A stretch of 64,000 nt of DNA. It comes from Deltaproteobacteria bacterium. Its GTDB lineage: Bacteria > Desulfobacterota > Syntrophia > Syntrophales > Smithellaceae. Under the pieces are notes generated by a model. It did not search any database, had not been told where the DNA came from, and worked only from the letters and a program-made list of their open reading frames with translations. Position numbers and translations under genes: made by a program. The stretch lies in assembly GCA_022710585.1 (NCBI GenBank), contig JAKLGV010000001.1, positions 124,001 to 188,000 of the forward strand. The letters are read 5' to 3'. This document shows positions 44,772 to 52,628 of this stretch, piece by piece (position 1 is the stretch's first letter; the number at the start of each line of letters is the position of its first letter).

Positions 44772-46442
44772 TTATGGGTGTCTATTATAATTCGCAGAAT
44801 CCGGCAAGGTTCTATTATCACCGGAAGGCCTCATGGGCGCATAAATATACAAAACATCACCGCCCAGCCAAGGTATTTCATCCGGCCATTGTCTTCTGAA
44901 GATTTCCCGATAGCCGGCAAAATCGATGGCCTGACCGACAAGAATGACCGCTTTTTTCCGGTCTATTAATACCGCCTGCTCGTAGGTATCGTCCAGCCAG
45001 GGAAAATGCGCCGGCGACCGCTGGATGCGGGGAAGATCATTGATGATGAACGATATATAATCTCTGGTATAATTCAGGATGGAACAAGAGCCTTTATAAG
45101 GCTCTATCGCTTCAAAAACGTCCCGGTAGAAATGGATGCACTCCCGCGTCATCAACTTGCCTTTGAAGATGGCTGTTGTTTCATTTTTCATTCCACCGCG
45201 CATCAGGAAATCCGCACGCCAGGGGTAATAAGCGGACGAGGTTTTTGTGAAAAACAGGCCGGATGTCAAAGCCGCCACAATGATGATGCCCAAAAGCGCC
45301 ATCAAATATTTCAGAGGTTTTGCGGCTTTGAGATAAAGATTATAAAAAACAAACACGCATAACCCAACCCCCAGAGAAGCTCCGTTGATCAGCCGGAATG
45401 TTTCATAAACATGAATGGAATTCAAATATCCGAAAATGACGGTCAGACACACCGCCAGGATGACATCATAGGCGTATGCCGACTCTGCATTTTTACCGGA
45501 TAATTTTCGCCGCATTTCCCGGATGATGATAAACAGGCAGACCACCAGGATCAGGGTGAAAAGGCGGCCGCGAAGATCAGAGGCCAGTGTGCGTACAATT
45601 TGCAGCACAGAGCCCAGAAAAACAAGGTAAGTGTTTGTGTCGCCGGCCTTGCCGATCATCTTCATCATCATCCTGTTCTGGTATAAGAGATCATCCAGCG
45701 CGGAATTGGCGGCAAGCCAGGCAAAAAACGCCATCAGGGGGATGATAAAGCCGGCACTCAACCACGCTGTTTTTTTTACAACAACCATTCTGGCTTTGTC
45801 GGCTTTCCAATAATCCAGGCCCAGCAAAACGATAAATGGCGGCAGAATGGCGATAACCGAAGAATATCTGCAAAGGACAGCAGCGGCGAGGAATACCCCG
45901 GCCCAAAAAGCATTATAATTGTTTTGCGAACGGCGCAGAAAAAAAATCAGCGCCAGTAGTTGGAAAGAATAGGCAAAGTAATTGGGCGCGGGATAAATAA
46001 TATATGGATGAATGAGAAAAATGAGCAGCACGGAAACCAGGGCCAGACTTTTTTTCATAAACCTCAGGAAAACAAGATAGGAAAGGAGCAGCGTGCAGGC
46101 ATAAAAGAAGCCGGTGATGATGCCGATACTCAGCAGCCGTTCCCCGAAGACAGCCAGGGAAAAACTCTGAATCAGCGAATATAGATAACCGTAGGGAATG
46201 ATCGTTTCCGCGTGAGGCAGCGCGCCTCTGAGCAAATCCAGCGCCGGAATATAGTACCAGCCCCAGTGAGCGTAGTCTTTATTGACAACAGATTCAGTGA
46301 AACTGCAGCCGAAACTGGCGAGGCAGATGCCAATGACCAGAAGGTCAGACGCCAGATTGATGTCCAAAAAACGGTAAAGTCGCTGAAGCTGTCCGGTCTC
46401 AGATTTCCTGTGATGATCGGCGGATAAATCCGGCAGGCCCAT
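44772..46442 (-). CDS. Polytopic GT-C family (GT39/ArnT-like) membrane protein
   Basis: 556 residues with about twelve helices. The first periplasmic loop has YAHWGWYYIPALDLLRGALPHAETIIPYGYLYSL in fragments typical of GT-C enzymes that use polyprenyl-phosphate sugars; a soluble C-terminal domain of about 130 residues follows. The N-terminus carries a short polar leader before the first helix. It probably adds one sugar to a surface glycan or lipid at the periplasmic face. The gene is divergent from the methyltransferase at 46733. Confidence 0.75.
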   Translation of the reverse strand: MGLPDLSADHHRKSETGQLQRLYRFLDINLASDLLVIGICLASFGCSFTESVVNKDYAHWGWYYIPALDLLRGALPHAETIIPYGYLYSLIQSFSLAVFGERLLSIGIITGFFYACTLLLSYLVFLRFMKKSLALVSVLLIFLIHPYIIYPAPNYFAYSFQLLALIFFLRRSQNNYNAFWAGVFLAAAVLCRYSSVIAILPPFIVLLGLDYWKADKARMVVVKKTAWLSAGFIIPLMAFFAWLAANSALDDLLYQNRMMMKMIGKAGDTNTYLVFLGSVLQIVRTLASDLRGRLFTLILVVCLFIIIREMRRKLSGKNAESAYAYDVILAVCLTVIFGYLNSIHVYETFRLINGASLGVGLCVFVFYNLYLKAAKPLKYLMALLGIIIVAALTSGLFFTKTSSAYYPWRADFLMRGGMKNETTAIFKGKLMTRECIHFYRDVFEAIEPYKGSCSILNYTRDYISFIINDLPRIQRSPAHFPWLDDTYEQAVLIDRKKAVILVGQAIDFAGYREIFRRQWPDEIPWLGGDVLYIYAPMRPSGDNRTLPDSANYNRHP

Positions 46443-46732
46443 AAAGTATTTTATTGTTCCCTTATAATTTGTTTAAGTGTAATTTACATCATCTGATCGC
46501 TTTCAAAATAGCGACCCGGTTACAATAACGGAATAATCTTTCGGAAAAGAATAATTCAAAGCATCCAATTCAGGCTTGACAAAAGACTTTTGCCGGTGTC
46601 TTGTATTGTAAAGGGCGCGCTAAGATTATTGAGTGTTTTGTAAATTAATGCAATACATTTTTACGTAAAGATCGGCATCCAATTTCTTAAATAATAGTTC
46701 TACGGAAGACTGAACAAGAGGGAGTCCCGGAT

Positions 46733-47479
46733 ATTAAAAGCGAAGCACTGGATAAAGAAAAAATTAAATATTCGCTTCTACTGTTATCCAAACGTTTTAA
46801 CTACAATCATTGGATATATGAAAATATTCAAGACTTCATCGGCGATAACATTCTGGAAGTGGGCGCCGGTATCGGCAATATCACCGATTTCATCATCTTC
46901 AGAAATAACTTGACAGTGATTGACAACAATCAGAACTATGTAGATTACCTAAACGCAAAATATTCCTTCCGCAATCCATCTAATTTCAGTGCTTTCAATG
47001 TGGATATCCAGAACATCGAAACTTCTCCGATTGCTGCTCTAAAGTTTGACACCATTCTCTGCCTCAATATTCTTGAACATCTGAAAAATGACCGGCTGGC
47101 TGTAGAAAATATGAGTTCACTTTTAGAGATGGGAGGAAGATTGATCATTCTCGTTCCTGCATTGCAATGCCTTTTCGGTTCCATTGATACTTCGTTTGAA
47201 CATCTAAGACGATACAACAAAAAATATTTAAAGGCCCTGATTCACGGTCAGGACATGACCATCACTAAATTATATTATATGAACTTTTTAGGTTTATTGG
47301 GTTGGTATGTTAATGGAAGAATATTCAAGAAAAAAGAATTGCCGGAAAGACAAACCAAATTATTTGATAAGCTGGTACCGTTTTTAGCTTTTGCTGAAAA
47401 AATCATCAAGCCGCCGTTGGGGCAATCTCTAATCCTTATTGCTGAGAAAAATAACCGATCAATGCTGAACCGGTCTTAA
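46733..47479 (+). CDS. Class I methyltransferase with probable non-canonical start
   Basis: The SAM motif LEVGAGIGNIT is only ~45 codons into this frame; the first ordinary start (GTG, 46859) falls inside it, so the protein must begin earlier. Upstream the frame stays open to a TAA at 46688 but has no ATG, GTG or TTG. AAGAGGGAG (46716-46724) stands 8 bases before an ATT at 46733, which is taken as the start here; CTG at 46751 is another option. From ATT the protein has about 248 residues, with NYNHWIYENIQDFIG ahead of the SAM motif as in related enzymes. It lies 11 bases before the third B12 radical SAM gene. Confidence 0.75.
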   Translation: MKSEALDKEKIKYSLLLLSKRFNYNHWIYENIQDFIGDNILEVGAGIGNITDFIIFRNNLTVIDNNQNYVDYLNAKYSFRNPSNFSAFNVDIQNIETSPIAALKFDTILCLNILEHLKNDRLAVENMSSLLEMGGRLIILVPALQCLFGSIDTSFEHLRRYNKKYLKALIHGQDMTITKLYYMNFLGLLGWYVNGRIFKKKELPERQTKLFDKLVPFLAFAEKIIKPPLGQSLILIAEKNNRSMLNRS

Positions 47480-47490
47480 TCATTTATTAT

Positions 47491-48918
47491 ATGCATTTTG
47501 TATTCATCAATCCGCCCCGCAAGATAGACCCGAATAATATCTGGAGCATCATCAATTCCGATCATCCTCCTCTGGGGCTTGCCTTGTTGTCCTCGATCTG
47601 GGATGGGCAGGGTCATCAGTCGCAGATCATCGATGCGGCAGCATTGAAATTGAGCATTCCGGAAATCGTCAGCAGGATTCAACCCGACACCGATTATATC
47701 GGCCTGACCGCGACGACGCCGGAAATTTCCAGCGCCATTGCCATCGCCCGCGGGATAAGAGAAAAATTCCACGACATGAAAATCGTCATGGGCGGCGTTC
47801 ATCCAACCGTCTTTCACGAAGACCTGGTGCGGTATAGATTTTGCGATATGGTTGTCCGCAACGAAGGAGAAGCCTTTATCACCGAGCTTGCCGGAGGAAC
47901 ACCGCTGCATCTCATCCCCAATCTGACCTGGCGCAACCAACAGGGCGAAATCATCATCAACCCCGATGCCTCAACCTATGTGGAACTGGACAAGCTGCCT
48001 TTCCCTGCTTACGACAAGCTGCCCATGCATCTTTATCATTCCACACCGGGCGCGGCGCGGCGTCAACCGTCCATCGGCATGGTCACAACCCGCGGCTGTC
48101 CCGGCCACTGCACCTTCTGTTTTTCGGGGATGTTCGGTTCGCGCATCCGGTTTATGTCACCACCGCGCATTATCGAGCATATTGAACTGCTGCAGAAAAA
48201 ATACGGCATCCGGGAAATATCCTTTTATGATGACACATTCACGGCCCATCAGAAAAATGTTGCCGACCTGTGCCGGCTGATGATCGAAAAAAAAATCGGG
48301 CTGAGCTGGTCATGTTTTGCCCGTATCGATACCGTCACGCCGGAATTGCTTCTCCTGATGAAAAAAGCGGGCTGCCATCAGATCATGTACGGCTTTGAAA
48401 CACCGGACGAAACCATTTTAAAAAACATCGACAAACGCACCGCTCCGGAGCAGTTTCAGAACGCCATCCGCTGGACAAGGGCGGCAAAGATTAACATCCG
48501 CGGGGCGTTTATGCTGGGCAATCCGGGCGAGACGGAAACCGGCCTGCAAAAGACGATTGATTACGCGAAAAAGGCCGATATTCAACTGGCCGTTTTTAAT
48601 ATCACCACCCCTTATCCCGGGACGGCCATGTATAACACATTTCTGCAGAAGGATTCTCTGCTGCATCAAAACTGGGATCTCTATAATCTTGGGGAACCGG
48701 TTTTGAAACTGGACACGGTATCGGAGGAAGTCGTCAAGCAATATTATTACAAAAGCTACCGGGAATTTTATCTGCGGCCATCTTTTATACTGAGATATCT
48801 ACTTTCCATGCGGACTTTTTCCGAGTTTTCAATCCACACCAGCGCAGCCTTCAAAATCATCGTCGCGCTTTTCCGAAGCCGCTTCGGCGCGCTCGCGGAT
48901 CGCACCCCGCAAGTTTAA
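47491..48918 (+). CDS. B12-binding-domain radical SAM protein
   Basis: 475 residues. The N-terminus starts at once with FVFINPPRKIDPNN and PPLGLALLSSIWDGQG, the cobalamin-binding-like domain, including MGGVHPTVFHEDLVRY. The radical SAM motif is CPGHCTFC in TTRGCPGHCTFCFSG, followed by SFYDDTFTAHQKN and the barrel end GFETPDETIL. It follows the methyltransferase at 46733 by 11 bases, so the pair is likely co-translated, which suggests a joint modification step. Substrate unknown. Confidence 0.88.
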   Translation: MHFVFINPPRKIDPNNIWSIINSDHPPLGLALLSSIWDGQGHQSQIIDAAALKLSIPEIVSRIQPDTDYIGLTATTPEISSAIAIARGIREKFHDMKIVMGGVHPTVFHEDLVRYRFCDMVVRNEGEAFITELAGGTPLHLIPNLTWRNQQGEIIINPDASTYVELDKLPFPAYDKLPMHLYHSTPGAARRQPSIGMVTTRGCPGHCTFCFSGMFGSRIRFMSPPRIIEHIELLQKKYGIREISFYDDTFTAHQKNVADLCRLMIEKKIGLSWSCFARIDTVTPELLLLMKKAGCHQIMYGFETPDETILKNIDKRTAPEQFQNAIRWTRAAKINIRGAFMLGNPGETETGLQKTIDYAKKADIQLAVFNITTPYPGTAMYNTFLQKDSLLHQNWDLYNLGEPVLKLDTVSEEVVKQYYYKSYREFYLRPSFILRYLLSMRTFSEFSIHTSAAFKIIVALFRSRFGALADRTPQV

Positions 48919-48957
48919 AAAGTGGAAATTATTCGACGAGGAATCCTACGAGACGCT

Positions 48958-50289
48958 TTACAAAACAATTTCCTGAATTTTTTCTTTTTTCAGCAGCGCG
49001 ATAAACAACGCCGCCAAAGAAGCCGCGACCTGCATGATAAAAGGATAAGACGGAATTAGATGACGATCCATGTCATCCAGACCGGCCAGCCAGATTGAAA
49101 AAAACTGTCCCAGAATGAACAGAAGACAGAACCCCTGCGTCCACGAAATTTTCCCGTATCTAAAAAATATAAACGCAACGACCGCCATTTGCAGGAAAAG
49201 CAGAATGAAAAGATTGCCGTAAGCGCCGACCACAATATCGAATGCCCTTTCGGCCATATATTTCCAGTAAACCGTCGTCCATCTGGCATTATGGATAAAC
49301 CGCTTGATTCGCGCCGGCGCAAAATTCTCCGTATCCGGAAAATTCAGACAGAAAATCATGTCTTTCGTAGGCTTCAGATATTGAGGAAATCTTTTGTTGT
49401 AATGTTGATACCGGTCGGTAAAATCATTATTGATCGTGAAGGGAACCGTGTAATAATTTTCCAGATGCCTTTTCGCGTCGATGATCGCGATGAACTCTCC
49501 ATCGCCGCCTTCCCGGTAAGCCCCGCTGTAGCTGACATGAAACAGCGTATTGTTCAAGGCGATGCTGCTCAAAACGAATTGGCCGTTGTGCCTCTTATTC
49601 ATCTCGCAGTAGCCCAGCACGCCGGCCGAAGCCATAACCAACCCGAGCGCCCCCCAGTAAATTATCTTCCTTTCTTCACGCAAAAAAATGAATCTGAGCA
49701 GAAAAAAAATCAGGACAACAAAGATAAGAATCAGATAAGTCGGCTTCAACATGATTAAAAAAAACGGCAGGATACCGAGAGACAGCGCTGTGACGCGCCC
49801 GGGAGTCTCCAGATATTTCACCAGAACCCACAGCATTAAAATCGATCCGGCAAAGCAGAGACACTCCGGATTCAGATGCACATTCTGAATAAGGACGGGA
49901 TGCCACGTGCCGTAAAAAAGCGTGGCAATGATCACAACATATTTATTCCGGACAATTCTGTTGGAGACAAAATAAAACGGCACAATGGATAAAAACGATA
50001 CGGCATGCTGAAAAAGAATAAGATTGGATACAAGATTTTCCCCGGACAGATTCTCAAATAATTTAATCACATAGGGATAAAAGGGCGTCCGGTATGGATC
50101 AACAATGCTCCGGCAGATATCCACAAAAACAAAATACGAAACGCTGTCCGAGTTATACAAAACCATCCCTGGATGCAAGTAGCCGAAGTAAAAAAATCTG
50201 TACAAAAGGCAGACCAGCAATATTCCGCCCAGAAAATAATAATCGGAAACCTGATTGATTTTATTATTTAACCAATTGTTGTTATGCAT
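48958..50289 (-). CDS. Polytopic GT-C-like membrane protein
   Basis: 443 residues with about ten helices. The loop after the first helix reads MVLYNSDSVSYFVFVD, with an Asp in the GT-C catalytic position, and DPYRTPFYPYVIKLFE follows as in GT39-like proteins. A periplasmic loop of ~100 residues interrupts the helices late in the chain. It lies convergent to the radical SAM gene at 47491 and next to the repeat-rich gap at 50290-50637. Sugar and acceptor unknown. Confidence 0.7.
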   Translation of the reverse strand: MHNNNWLNNKINQVSDYYFLGGILLVCLLYRFFYFGYLHPGMVLYNSDSVSYFVFVDICRSIVDPYRTPFYPYVIKLFENLSGENLVSNLILFQHAVSFLSIVPFYFVSNRIVRNKYVVIIATLFYGTWHPVLIQNVHLNPECLCFAGSILMLWVLVKYLETPGRVTALSLGILPFFLIMLKPTYLILIFVVLIFFLLRFIFLREERKIIYWGALGLVMASAGVLGYCEMNKRHNGQFVLSSIALNNTLFHVSYSGAYREGGDGEFIAIIDAKRHLENYYTVPFTINNDFTDRYQHYNKRFPQYLKPTKDMIFCLNFPDTENFAPARIKRFIHNARWTTVYWKYMAERAFDIVVGAYGNLFILLFLQMAVVAFIFFRYGKISWTQGFCLLFILGQFFSIWLAGLDDMDRHLIPSYPFIMQVAASLAALFIALLKKEKIQEIVL

Positions 50290-50300
50290 AAATTGCTCTC

Positions 50301-50330
50301 TGTCATTTCGAAGCGGAGCGAGAAATCTTT
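50301..50330. repeat. Dispersed palindromic repeat, half copy
   Basis: TGTCATTTCGAAGCGGAGCG plus AGAAATCTTT, the same core as at 30375-30450 and 52478-52569. Only the left half is seen here. It begins the 348-base gene-free gap 50290-50637, which also holds two hairpin terminators and a REP-like hairpin; nothing coding was found in it. Confidence 0.7.
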
Positions 50331-50389
50331 CATTAATGACTCTTGTATCCCGATACAGCGGAATTCTAAATGATAAAAAAATAACAAAA

Positions 50390-50413
50390 TGGCAAACAGA
50401 TCATTCTTTGCCA
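50390..50413 (-). terminator. Second hairpin downstream of pckG
   Basis: TGGCAAA (50390-50396) pairs with TTTGCCA (50407-50413). On the minus strand it is followed by TTTTGTTATTTTTTT, as in an intrinsic terminator, and it lies beyond the one at 50477-50508. Confidence 0.5.
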
Positions 50414-50476
50414 CTTTTTATCCATTTTTTCACAAGCGATTGCAATAAGTTTTTGTTGTACTGGTGAGCGATAAAG

Positions 50477-50508
50477 AAAGGCAGAGCCATTGCTGACCCT
50501 GCCTTTTT
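50477..50508 (-). terminator. Hairpin terminator downstream of pckG
   Basis: AAAGGCAG (50477-50484) pairs with CTGCCTTT (50499-50506), with T-rich sequence on both sides. It lies about 130 bases after the pckG stop. Confidence 0.6.
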
Positions 50509-50566
50509 TAAGCGGGTTTAATCTGTATAATATTTGCCTGCTCCAGCGATGATAAAATCCTTGTCA

Positions 50567-50588
50567 TTGCCCGGCGCCGACCGGGCAA
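50567..50588. repeat. REP-like hairpin
   Basis: TTGCCCGG and CCGGGCAA enclose CGCCGA, in the context GTCATTGCCC...GGGCAATCCAG that resembles dispersed REP sequences of many bacteria. It lies about 50 bases downstream of pckG on its transcript. Confidence 0.5.
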
Positions 50589-50637
50589 TCCAGTATTGTT
50601 TTTTTCCTGGTTTCCCTTGTCTCCGCTGTTTACTAAA

Positions 50638-52425
50638 TTATCCCAATCTCTTTTTCAGCTCGGCAAACTGTTTTTCCAGTCTTGCCGGCAGGTGATCGCC
50701 GAACTGAGCGAAGTGTTTTCCGATATCGGGAATTTCCGCCTTCCAGGCATCGATATCCACCCGAAGCAATTCATGAACATCCCGCTCATCGATTTTCAGG
50801 CCTTTCATATCCAGGCTGCCCAGTTTGGGCAGGAGACCGATTGGTGTCTGAACGGCTTCGGCCTTGCCGTCCACCCGCTCGCACATCCATTTCAGCACAC
50901 GGCTGTTTTCGCCGAAGCCCGGCCAGAGCCAGCGGCCATCGGTTGTTTTTCTAAACCAGTTCACGTAGAAAATTTTAGGAGCCTTGTCGCCGAGCTTGTC
51001 ACCCATATCCAGCCAGTGCTGGAAATAGTCGCCCATGTTGTAGCCGCAGAAAGGCTGCATCGCGAAAGGATCACGCCTCAGATTGCCGACCGCGCCGATA
51101 TTGGCTGCCGTGGTTTCCGAGGAAGCTGTCGCACCCAGAAATACACCGTGATCAAAACTGTAGGCTTCATTGACCAAGGGCACGACACCCGCGCGTCTTC
51201 CGCCGAAAACAAAAATATCAATGGGCACGCCTTCGGGCTTTTCCCAATCCGGGCAGATGACCGGACACTGCGAGGCAGGCGCGGTGAAACGGGCGTTGGC
51301 GTGTGCCGCCACTTCTTTCTTTTCAGCCGGCCAGTCCTGGCCTTTCCAGTCAATGGCATGCTTGGGCGGCGCGCCGTCCATGCCTTCCCACCAGATGTCG
51401 CCGTTATCGGTCAGGGCGCAATTGGTGAAGATGACATTTTTCTTGATGGACTCCATCGCCATGGGATTGGAACCGTACGAGGTGCCCGGCGCAACGCCGA
51501 AAAATCCGGCTTCCGGATTGATGGCGTAGAGTCTTCCGTCGGGCCCTATTTTCATCCAGGCAATGTCGTCACCGACGCATTCACATTTCCAGCCTTTGAT
51601 GGTCGGCTGGAGCATCGCCAGATTGGTCTTGCCGCAGGCTGAGGGAAAGGCGGCGGCGATATGATACTGCTTGCCTTTGGGATTCGTCAGTCTCAGAATC
51701 AGCATGTGCTCGGCCATCCAGCCTTCGCGTTTGGCCATGGCCGACGCGATGCGCAGCGCCAGACATTTCTTGCCCAGGAGCGCGTTGCCGCCGTAGCCGG
51801 AACCGTAAGACCAGATCAGGTTCTCATCCGGAAAATGGCTGATGTATTTTTTCTCAATCGGCGCGCAGGGCCAGGAAACATCTTTCTGCCCTTTTTCCAG
51901 CGGAGCGCCGATGGAATGCATACAGGGAATGAAATCGCCCTTATCGCCGAGTTTCTTGAGAACTTTTTTGCCCACACGGGTCATGATGTGCATGTTGCAG
52001 ACCACATAGGGACTGTCGGTAATCTCGATGCCGATTTTGGCAATCGGAGAATTAATCGGCCCCATGGAAAAGGGAATGATATACATCGTGCGCCCCTTCA
52101 TGCATCCCTGGTAGAGGCTTTTCATGGTTTTTTTCAGTTCATCCGGTTCAACCCAGTTGTTCGTGGGACCGGCATCCACCTGATCGGGAGTGCTGATATA
52201 GGTGCGGTTCTCCACACGCGCGACATCCGACGGATCGGAGCGGAAAAGAAAACTGTTTTTTCTCTTCTTCAGTTTCGTCGCCGCGCCGCTTTTTACCATC
52301 TGCGCCATCAGCGTGTTGTATTCCTTCTTAGAACCGTCACACCAGTAAACGTTTTTCGGCGTGCACATCTGTTTGATTTCTTTGACCCAACTCAGCAGTT
52401 TTTTGTTTTTTACAGCAATGTCCAT
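50638..52425 (-). CDS. pckG: Phosphoenolpyruvate carboxykinase (GTP)
   Basis: Interconverts oxaloacetate + GTP with PEP + CO2 + GDP. 595 residues, normal for the GTP-dependent family. The P-loop/active-site segment is AAAFPSACGKTNLAML (with the reactive Cys), and SGYGGNALLGKKC and FGGRRAGVVPLV are further family signatures. It lies next to ppdK, so both PEP-forming enzymes are placed together; the direction in vivo cannot be told from sequence. A palindromic repeat lies in the gap between the two genes, so they are probably separate transcripts. Confidence 0.98.
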   Translation of the reverse strand: MDIAVKNKKLLSWVKEIKQMCTPKNVYWCDGSKKEYNTLMAQMVKSGAATKLKKRKNSFLFRSDPSDVARVENRTYISTPDQVDAGPTNNWVEPDELKKTMKSLYQGCMKGRTMYIIPFSMGPINSPIAKIGIEITDSPYVVCNMHIMTRVGKKVLKKLGDKGDFIPCMHSIGAPLEKGQKDVSWPCAPIEKKYISHFPDENLIWSYGSGYGGNALLGKKCLALRIASAMAKREGWMAEHMLILRLTNPKGKQYHIAAAFPSACGKTNLAMLQPTIKGWKCECVGDDIAWMKIGPDGRLYAINPEAGFFGVAPGTSYGSNPMAMESIKKNVIFTNCALTDNGDIWWEGMDGAPPKHAIDWKGQDWPAEKKEVAAHANARFTAPASQCPVICPDWEKPEGVPIDIFVFGGRRAGVVPLVNEAYSFDHGVFLGATASSETTAANIGAVGNLRRDPFAMQPFCGYNMGDYFQHWLDMGDKLGDKAPKIFYVNWFRKTTDGRWLWPGFGENSRVLKWMCERVDGKAEAVQTPIGLLPKLGSLDMKGLKIDERDVHELLRVDIDAWKAEIPDIGKHFAQFGDHLPARLEKQFAELKKRLG

Positions 52426-52477
52426 AAAATATTTTTCCTTATGTAATTAATCTGGGCACTTTGTATAATTTCCATCT

Positions 52478-52569
52478 TGTCATTTCGAGGAATCCCTATA
52501 TGTCGGGATGACGAGAAATCTTTCTTTTATTGTCACCTTATAAGATTTCTTCCTCCGGTCGAAATGACA
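52478..52569. repeat. 92-base MITE-like inverted repeat (dispersed family)
   Basis: TGTCATTTCGA (52478-52488) and TCGAAATGACA (52559-52569) are perfect inverted ends. Inside them GAGAAATCTT (52513-52522) and AAGATTTCTTC (52542-52552) form a second inverted pair. It lies between pckG and ppdK. The core matches the copies at 30375 and 50301. Confidence 0.8.
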
Positions 52570-52628
52570 AATTTATCATTGTGCTATGTTTCTGAGCGCC
52601 GGATTTTACACCGGCGCTCCAGAGTTAC

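Noticed and set aside
46576..46609. TTGACA upstream of the methyltransferase at 46733 as a promoter.
   Set aside because: No reasonable -10 box at 16-18 bases; the nearest TTGTAT is at 19 bases and the leader would be over 100 bases, so it was left out.
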